Assembly: GCA_009760855.2 (NCBI GenBank)
Contig: WPIO01000097.1
Span: 1 to 64,000, forward strand
Length of the DNA: 64,000 nt
Source: Cristatella mucedo
Taxonomy: Eukaryota > Bryozoa > Phylactolaemata > Cristatellidae
Reading direction: 5' to 3'
This document shows positions 58,301 through 64,000 of this stretch, in pieces (within the stretch, counting starts at the first letter, position 1; every line of letters begins with the position of its first letter). The position numbers and the translations under genes are program-made. A model generated the notes under the pieces. That model did not search any database, was not told the DNA's origin, and worked only from the letters and a program-made list of their open reading frames with translations.

Positions 58301-61246
58301 AATCACTGTTAGGCTGGCGATGCTCAGCTGTATTTGTCATTTAGACCGTCGGAATCCGCTGCAGCATGACTAATAAACTGAAGGCTTGCCTTGCAGGCAT
58401 TCGATCCTGGATGTCCGGAAATTTCCTTAAACTTAACGACGATAAAACTGAACTGCTGATCATAGGACATCACAAGCATGTGGCTGGACTAGAAGGCTTT
58501 GCTCCTCAAATAGGTTATGCTGTTGTGCGACTATTACCATCTGCTCGGAATTTGAATGTCATCTTCGACAGCTGCCTAAATTTTGACAACTTCGTTAAAA
58601 AGGCTGTTTTCACAGCTACCTATCACGTCTGATCGGTATTTAAGATTGGGAACTGGCTTCCACGGTAGCTTGTAAAAGATTTAACTAGCTCCTTAGTTCT
58701 GTCTCGGCTAGATTATTGAAATTCCCTTTTGGCTGGGCTACCGAAACCTTAAGCCAATGCAGCTGGCTATGAATATGGCTGCTAGGCTAGTTTGCAAATC
58801 CCAGAGGTTTGACCTTTGCTAAAAGAGCTAGCAAGGCTGCCGGTTGATCAATGGATACAGAGCAAAGTTTTTACACGGGCTCATGAGGCCTCCACGGCTT
58901 GGCTCCTTTGTACCTAGCTGAACTGCTGCACCAGTGTCAGCCTCTTCGCGCCCTCAGGTCCTGTGCAGACAATAAATTAGCCGTCCATCCTTCTGCTTAA
59001 AGACCGTTGGCAACAGAAGCTTTAGCTCTGCAGGTCCTAGACTGTGGAACTTGCTTCCACAATTCTTACACAAAGACAACTGCTTTCCTGCTGCCGACTA
59101 CAGCTCATCCTTTTTAGTGGTCCTGAGCTGCTACTTCCATGCTACTCACTACCTCAACTGCTCTCCTGACTCTGCTATGCTTCCCACTTTCTCTTTGTTG
59201 TGTGAGAGGAAGTCTGTTGGCTATCGAATGCGTACCGAAAGCCGCTTACTTTCCTTTATCGCCCACAGCACCTGCCGCGAGTGCAGCAAGCACTGTCACT
59301 CCCTTCCGACAAGCAGAGTTAACGGCCGTGCATTGAGCGACCACGCAGGCACCTTTGCACATGTCGGTGCATGCTGCTATTTTGCGCTACTGCTACAAGT
59401 TCGAGTGAGTCGGCATATTACATTGGTTCCCATTCTGTTATGTTTTGACAACTTTTACTCTGCGACGACAAACTGTGCCAAGCAGCGTGCGTTGCTGTAC
59501 AAGCCTGCTGCCTTCACGTTTTTTCCGTAGGCTCGGAAGTCGTATTCTACTCGGCCGTGGCCGGCCATTGTACAGACGTTAGTGACAGAGCAGTGTCTGA
59601 TACTGCCAGCGCACACGTGGCAGCCCAGCTGGACCGGCAGTGGTCCGAGGATGGGTGCAACAGCTTTGTCTCTTGCACCGAAGGCTCGCCCGGCATCATG
59701 GGTCCGAGCCAAGGTCTGCAGTGGCTCCCGCGAGACGGCACAGGCAGAAGCGGCGCTGGTGGCGATCGCGACAATGACGACTACGATTGTCCGTGGGACA
59801 CGGGTGTTCTCGAGTCGAAGCTGTACCAGATGATGAAAGACCGTGCGCCGCCGTCGCGCACGCAGTCCAGCTCGGAGCAGGACCAGAGGCAGCCTGCAAC
59901 AGCTGCGGCGGTGGCGGGGCCTGCTGGCTCCTCCACCGGCGGTGGCGCCTTGCTGCACCACCTGCTCGTTCTCCGACCAGGCCTCGACGGCGGCGTAAGT
60001 GGTCCGTCTGCAAGCGTTCTGGAAGCATCGAAGATGGACAGCGGCAAGTTGCCAATATATTCGGACACATGCCACGTCTTCGGGCAGCCACTGGCCTTTG
60101 CCAACACGGGATACATAGTAGCCGAGAGCGGTGGGCCGGACGAAGTGAAGGCGACCGTTGTTAGCCCGGCTGCCTGCGTGAAAGCTGCCGAGTGCAGGAC
60201 GCAGCTGGCCGTGCCCCGCGAATGGAACAAGAGCGAGCCTGGCACCTACGTCAACCACCGGCCGCCCGGCGTGTCCCCTCTTCAGGCACTGCCACCGCTG
60301 TCGCCTGGGGCGGCGATGCCACCGCCGCCAATGGGCGACGACCCACTTGGCGGAATGTACGACGATCCGTGGGACTTGCGCAAGGTGGAGGAGATGCTTG
60401 CTGCGTCGGAAGGAGCCGAGCTCTGTCAAGTGGCAGCCGCCTCGACGGATCCAGAGCGCCAGGGCGGAGCGGGCGCAAGCGCTCGACGGACTTGTGAACC
60501 TGCACCCGACGCGCCTGCCGGCATCGACAGAAGCAGTCCTATGGCCCAGAAGAGCGTTCTCAGCATAGCCGCAGCTTTTAGCTGCTCATCCAAGATGCAG
60601 TCACCTTCCAGCGGTCCGCCGCTTCGCACTGCGAAGGGCAGCGAACAGGACAGCGGCAGTGGCTGCGGTGGTAGCGGAAGCGGAAGTGGCAGCGCACCCC
60701 CTAGGCAGCCGCCGGCAGCAGCCGCTGCTTTCGGCGCTACAAGTAGCCGAAAGCACAACATACCTCTGGCTCGGCCGCTGCCAACCGTGCCCAGCAGCAA
60801 CGGTGGCAGCGCTGGCAGTGCTGGACCCGTGCCTCCCAGTCCGTTGCTATTGCGGTCTGTCGCCGACAGGGACGCAGCGGCTCCGAGCAGCCGGCCATCT
60901 CAGCTGCAGCTGCCCCAGTCCAAAGTCACTACCGCCAGTGCAGCACCGAAGGCTGCTGCAGCCAGCGGTGGATTCGGCACCACCAAGCCGGTCGCGGCTC
61001 CGGCTGTGGGCAGCCATGACAGCATTGTGAAGGCGCTAAACGAGGTGCTAGCCAGCAAATCGATGGGCACACCCACGGTAGCACTGCTGCCTGCAGTAGA
61101 CAAAAAGACCGACTCCGCAGCGGGCACAAGGAGACATGCCGCGAACAGCAAGGATGACTCGATAGCACGAGTAGGAACGCCGCTGTCGGTGGCGCCGGTG
61201 CCCGCAGCCTCAAAGTCAGCAGCGGCGAGCAGTGGGAAGACCTCAG
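53386..61246 (+). CDS. SHB-like: SHB/SHD-family phosphotyrosine adaptor, exons 1-3 (3' partial)
   Basis: Three exons, 53386-53523, 53779-53872 and 59531-61246, join in matching phases (0, then 1) to give 649 codons before the last donor. The N-terminus (MSRLLNLFTGFGGKK, PPPPSVDYRPPEIYRA) follows the SHD/SHE pattern of a FGG-basic-Pro block, DY and IL/YRA. It is followed by Tyr motifs of the family type: EYSVPFE, DYDCPWD (about 59778-59798) and MYDDPWDL (about 60355-60378), plus TYVNH (pY-x-N, a Grb2-SH2 type site) and GYIVAE. Family members are cytosolic adaptors that are phosphorylated at these tyrosines and end in one SH2 domain; that domain is not in the window. Vertebrate members have roughly 340-510 residues, so this one is unusually long. 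A different Tyr-rich adaptor family is possible but less likely. Confidence 0.72.
53779..53872 (+). CDS. SHB-like: SHB-like exon 2
   Basis: 94 bp. Acceptor AGTTTATTGTAG, phase 0; donor TTGAAG|GTAAGC, phase 1. It encodes FSEYCDPEDVIHGRG and DGEYSVPFE. The EYxxPFE motif parallels EYLDPFDA of SHD. An acceptor a few bases downstream would break the phase. Confidence 0.75.
53873..55074. other. SHB-like intron 2, left part, unclassified
   Basis: No feature recognised. Confidence 0.45.
55223..55304. repeat. (CA)n(TA)n compound microsatellite
   Basis: About 68 bp of CA followed by TATATA. The Cys/Val frame over it is an artefact. Confidence 0.97.
55627..55735. repeat. Degenerate CCCTAAA-like tract
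   Basis: CCCTAAACCCTAAAATCTAA opens a stretch of loosely repeated (A)CTAAA/CCCTAAA units that ends in ACACTAAACCCTAAAACG. It resembles decayed interstitial telomere-type repeats of the 7-bp kind rather than the CCCTAA of most animals. Confidence 0.6.
55811..56539. other. SHB-like intron 2, unclassified, with one tandem duplication
   Basis: Besides the 42-bp duplication at 56012-56097, nothing was recognised. Confidence 0.45.
56012..56097. repeat. 42-bp unit duplicated in tandem
   Basis: Two identical copies start at 56012 and 56054; the unit contains GTATAACCACGAAAAGTATG. Confidence 0.95.
56540..59250 (+). mobile_element. LINE family A, longest copy (endonuclease to C-terminus), inactive
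   Basis: About 2.7 kb. An AP-endonuclease remnant has VVIYRPPS and LLIAGDFNIHV (56715-56835). A linker with RRLERRFKKSGLD is at about 57300. RT blocks show VLLDLSAAFGSIDYEVLRKR (about 58030-58090), GSLLGPLLFSIYT near 58230 and LKLNDDKTELLIIGHH near 58430. The post-RT part is shared with the copies at 3990, 48750, 50030 and 51585 and ends at YRMRTESRL (59240), where the family 3' UTR is missing. It has multiple stops and frameshifts. It lies in intron 2 of the adaptor gene, same strand. Confidence 0.9.
59251..59530. other. SHB-like intron 2, acceptor region
   Basis: Ends in a T-rich tract and TTTTTTCCGTAG directly before exon 3. Confidence 0.6.
59531..61246 (+). CDS. SHB-like: SHB-like exon 3 (very large, disordered)
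   Basis: 1716 bp, phase 1 to phase 1, from the acceptor TTTTCCGTAG to the donor ACCTCAG|GTATGG. It encodes about 572 residues, mostly Ser/Ala/Gly/Pro low complexity, with Tyr motifs DYDCPWD, IYSD, GYIVAE, TYVNH and MYDDPWDL. After the DYDCPWD and MYDDPWDL motifs come short helical basic or acidic segments (LESKLYQMMKD, LRKVEEMLAASEG), reminiscent of EYDQPWEWKK in SHD. GC-rich codon use. The antisense 324-residue frame (59455-60429) is a shadow. Confidence 0.75.
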
Positions 61247-61680
61247 GTATGGCTTGTGTGGAGGCAGTGCTGCTGCTGCTGATGCTGCTGCTGCTGCTGC
61301 TGCTGCATACCGGTCACGGTCGTCAGCTCGGTGGCCGAGGCCATACGGTGACCCCTGTGCCCTTGTCGGAGGTTACCACCACAGTGACAGCTGTGCTTTC
61401 TCAGTCCGGCTGTGCTTTCTCAGTCCAGCAAGGCGGCGCTGCTGGCGCATGCCGGCCATAGTACGTTCGCTTATGAGGGTTGCTGGCAGTGCCACTGCTG
61501 CTGTGCTCCGTGCTGATGGGGTGGCCGTGCGCCCTCATGCCTGCTGGCTGCTTGCCGGTTTTTGAGTCGGGGGGGGGGGGGCATGTCTTCGGCTGGGTGG
61601 TTGGTGTAAAAAAAGGGTTAGCTAATTTAGCGGCCCCATTTATTAAAACCTTCAGAAGGGCCTAAAGGGCTCTGCCATGC
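61247..61680. other. SHB-like intron 3 start, with (CTG)n near 61262-61306
   Basis: The open frame continues past the donor to 61461 but becomes a Leu run over CTG repeats, which supports ending the exon at 61246. A G run lies at about 61570-61581. Confidence 0.6.
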
Positions 61681-61815
61681 TGGTTTGGCCCAGTGGTTTA
61701 GGTGCTCGCCCCGACCGAGGTCAAGGGAAATGTATTTGGTGGCCGACGTCGTGAGCCCGAGCCCTGTGCCATACGTGAAGAGCCTGATTAGGAGAGATTA
61801 GAGTACACACGTGAA
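61681..61815 (+). mobile_element. tRNA-derived SINE type 2
   Basis: TGGCCCAGTGGTTTAGGTGC (box A), GTCGTGAGCCCGAGCCC (box B), GTGAAGAGCCTGATTAGGAG, then a short A-rich end. Confidence 0.8.
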
Positions 61816-62159
61816 TTACATTTATCACCAGCACTTGCCGTGGGCCGGCCACTGCAGCACTCCAACCCGTGACTTTGGCCGTGAAGAGTGAGCCCCATAG
61901 CCCCTATAGATAAGGTCCAGGGGCGAGAAGACAGCATTAACAGTGTGGGACCCGTAGAAAGGAAGGGCTAGCCTGCCCACTAGGAAGTACTCACCAGGAA
62001 GCATGCGCTGTTCTACCCCCTCCTCATTCGTGAAGTGTCCCTGGTTTATGATCGTTGCTGAGTATGGCCTTTTGATTCATGCTGAGGCTAGTTTGTTAGC
62101 CATTGGCTGCCAGTTTATAGCATGATATCCTTTCTAGCTGGTATGGATGCCGTGATCTT

Positions 62160-62350
62160 GGATTATGATGATAATAATAATAATACATTTATATAGAGCC
62201 CTCAGATAACTGAATCTCACTCTAGGCACTTTAGAGATGCTGCAAATAAAGCATTGCCAAATGTTTGGTGACAACATCCGAAAACAGCAGACATACATAG
62301 TAAGCAGGAATATGCACACTAATGACAAATCACAAAGACCCACTATGGAT
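62160..62350 (-). mobile_element. LINE family B 3' fragment
   Basis: TGATAATAATAATAATACAT, then GAGCCCTCAGATAACTGAAT, CTCACTCTAGGCACTTTAG and CACAAAGACCCACTATGG. Confidence 0.8.
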
Positions 62351-62939
62351 TTATGAGGGATGAGTCGCAGCTAGAGGCACTTTAACTGCACCCGAGGCTT
62401 TAGTTTTGGGTCGGAAGCAGCCGGTTGATGTTGGGAGAGCTGCCTGGTACCGGAAGGTGACGAAATAGATTTCGGTATGTGCTTGAGATAGCTTCATTTG
62501 TTCAGTGATCTAATACGGTTTAGTTGGCCCACTTTCCGGGGACCCTGATGCTTCTTTGTTGTTATGTGCTTTAAAAACCGTGTCACTTTGAGACCTGTCG
62601 AGTCTGCACAATCTGCATGTTTATGAGAAAAAGTCTCATTACATGCAGCCTTGTAGATTTAGCATATCGAATGCACCAGCGAGTGGTGGTGCGATTTCCT
62701 GTGGGTACCGACCTCGACGTAGACTCAACCGTAGACACTAGGTGCACTCCCGAGCTCCTCGGTGGCCAGACTGCTGCTGCAGAGACTGCGGACAGCTATG
62801 ACTTGAGCCTCGGCTCTGCTCCTGGAATCTTGGCTGCAGTATGGGTGTTGGCTGCTCCTATCTAGGCCACCATCCGAAGGAGATACCTGCTGAGGCTCTT
62901 AATGCAGCTCTTGGGGTGAAGCGAGGGCCACATTTAATG

Positions 62940-63170
62940 AAAGAGCTAGGCAGATAAGTAGATCGACAGCCGGACAGACAGACACAGTGAGATAGATACA
63001 TAGACAGAGAGATACAGAGATAGATACATAGACAGAGAGAGAGATACATAGACAGACAGACAGAGATAGATAGTGATAGAGATAGAGAGAGGGAGAGAGA
63101 AGGGAGAGGGAGAGAGAAAAGAGAGGGAATGAGGGAGGGAGAGAGATACATAGCTAGGGAGAGATAGCTA
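62940..63170. repeat. Imperfect GATA/GACA/GAGA repeat
   Basis: Purine-rich mix of AGACAGACAGACAC, GATAGATACATAGACAG and GAGAGAGGGAGAG. The Ser/Leu frame on the other strand is an artefact. Confidence 0.95.
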
Positions 63171-63741
63171 GTGTGCCCTGCCCCTTAGTGAGGTGGATAT
63201 GGCAGAGTAAGCTGCCAAGAGTTGTATGCACTGCCGAGGTAGTAGTGCAGTTCTGACAACATCCGGATGGCAGTCATCACACTTGCCAAGTAAAGCTTCT
63301 TTTCGCAATCTTTTGAAATTCCATGTGATGCAGATCAGATGACCCGGGCGCAAAGAATGGCGTGCTGCATCTTAGACAGACCTGATTGCCCAGGTCTGTT
63401 CGGCTGCTTGCCATTCCTAGGTGGGCTTGGATGCGGTGCTCGAGGCTGGCCAGTCACTTCATGTGTGACTGCCCCTCTGCTCAACCTCCCCCTCCACTAT
63501 GGAAGCCTGTTGGGAGTTGTGCAGCCAGTGGAAGAGACAGTGTCAAACTAGCAGCTTGGCTTTTCTCGCTTGTTCGATTGCCCCAGCCTACATGCCGCTT
63601 GCCTCGGCCAGCAGCCACCTAGGCTGGAACAGCTGCCTGATTCTCTCCAAGAGGCAGCTGACAGGTCGAGAGAGAGAGCTCCCTTGTGCACATTGCATGC
63701 AGGAGAACGAAAGTTAGTGGATGTCTGTCCCAATCGATAGT

Positions 63742-63870
63742 TTGGTTTGGCATAATGGTTCAGGCTCTTGCCCTGACCATGATCTGGCCGAGGTCGTGGG
63801 CTTGAGCCCCGTGGCATATGTGAAGCGCCTGAACAGAGATTAAGTTCTCTTAGGGCACTCTACAAATGGA
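63742..63870 (+). mobile_element. tRNA-derived SINE type 2
   Basis: TTTGGCATAATGGTTCAGGC (box A), GGTCGTGGGCTTGAGCCCC (box B), GTGAAGCGCCTGAACAGAGA and TTCTCTTAGGGCACTCTAC. Confidence 0.85.
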
Positions 63871-63986
63871 TTATTTAATGGTCGATCTGCCCTGATACGT
63901 TTGACTCGTGTCGTGGAAAGGAAGCAGGTGGCTGCTTCCTCCAGCTGTAGCTGCCTGTGGTAGAATCTTTTGGTTTTCCTGTGCAG

Positions 63987-64000
63987 ATGCTGTCATCAGC
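63987..64000 (+). CDS. Possible start of SHB-like exon 4
   Basis: TTTTGGTTTTCCTGTGCAG forms a strong acceptor. With the phase-1 end of exon 3, the following bases read D-A-V-I-S in frame. Only 14 bp are visible, so this is tentative. Confidence 0.3.

Larger units (their letters stand above)
61816..63741. other. SHB-like intron 3, mostly unclassified
   Basis: It holds a LINE B tail (62160-62350) and a tetranucleotide repeat (62940-63170). A + frame at 62617-62865 contains SYDLSLGSA but lacks phase-compatible splice borders, so no exon is called. Confidence 0.45.

Noticed and set aside
59455-60429. 324-residue open frame on the minus strand
   Set aside because: Antisense shadow of the GC-rich SHB-like exon 3; Arg/Ala/Leu-rich without motifs or splice borders.
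62617-62865. Further SHB-like exon with SYDLSLG
   Set aside because: The likely acceptor gives phase 0, incompatible with the phase-1 end of exon 3, and no donor fits well.

Overview
The window is nuclear DNA of a metazoan, most likely an invertebrate. The species cannot be fixed from the sequence. The reasons are two host genes with spliceosomal introns in animal-specific families (an IRAK4/Pelle-type death-domain kinase and an SHB/SHD-type phosphotyrosine adaptor), many decayed CR1/L2-like LINEs, tRNA-derived SINEs, long dinucleotide microsatellites, and a piece of a Polinton/adintovirus-like element.

Layout. 1-2026 is an AT-rich block of compact viral-type genes: a 5'-truncated virion protein with a pX-like motif and a phospholipase-A2-like domain on +, facing an unknown ORF, an adenain-like protease and a zinc-ribbon protein on -. 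It ends at a 114-bp hairpin (2027-2140), after which composition and content become host-like. 3412-3716 holds three 103-bp tandem units. 6380-7960 is a strongly G-rich block without a supportable gene.

12493-43333 (minus strand) is an IRAK4-like kinase gene. Nine exons can be read, all with canonical GT/AG borders and matching phases, for 445 codons; only the last short C-terminal exon is not found. Its introns carry LINE and SINE fragments, a broken transposon-associated gene (26040-26790) and an interrupted CAG/CTG array (39386-39524). A pogo/Tigger-like deletion derivative (43908-44560) lies about 0.6 kb upstream of its start codon.

44565-52780 is intergenic and repeat-rich. 53386 to the right edge (plus strand) is an SHB-family adaptor gene: exon 1 (53386-53523), exon 2 (53779-53872) and a very large low-complexity exon 3 (59531-61246), phase-compatible throughout; the SH2 exons would lie beyond the window. 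Its intron 2 holds a 2.7-kb LINE with endonuclease and reverse-transcriptase remnants, and a fold-back structure (about 55075-55810) enclosing degenerate CCCTAAA-like repeats.

The kinase (Toll/IL-1 receptor signalling through the Myddosome) and the adaptor (tyrosine-kinase signalling) are separate genes with no operon-like relation. Most long open frames elsewhere come from simple repeats, GC-rich DNA or the opposite strands of exons.
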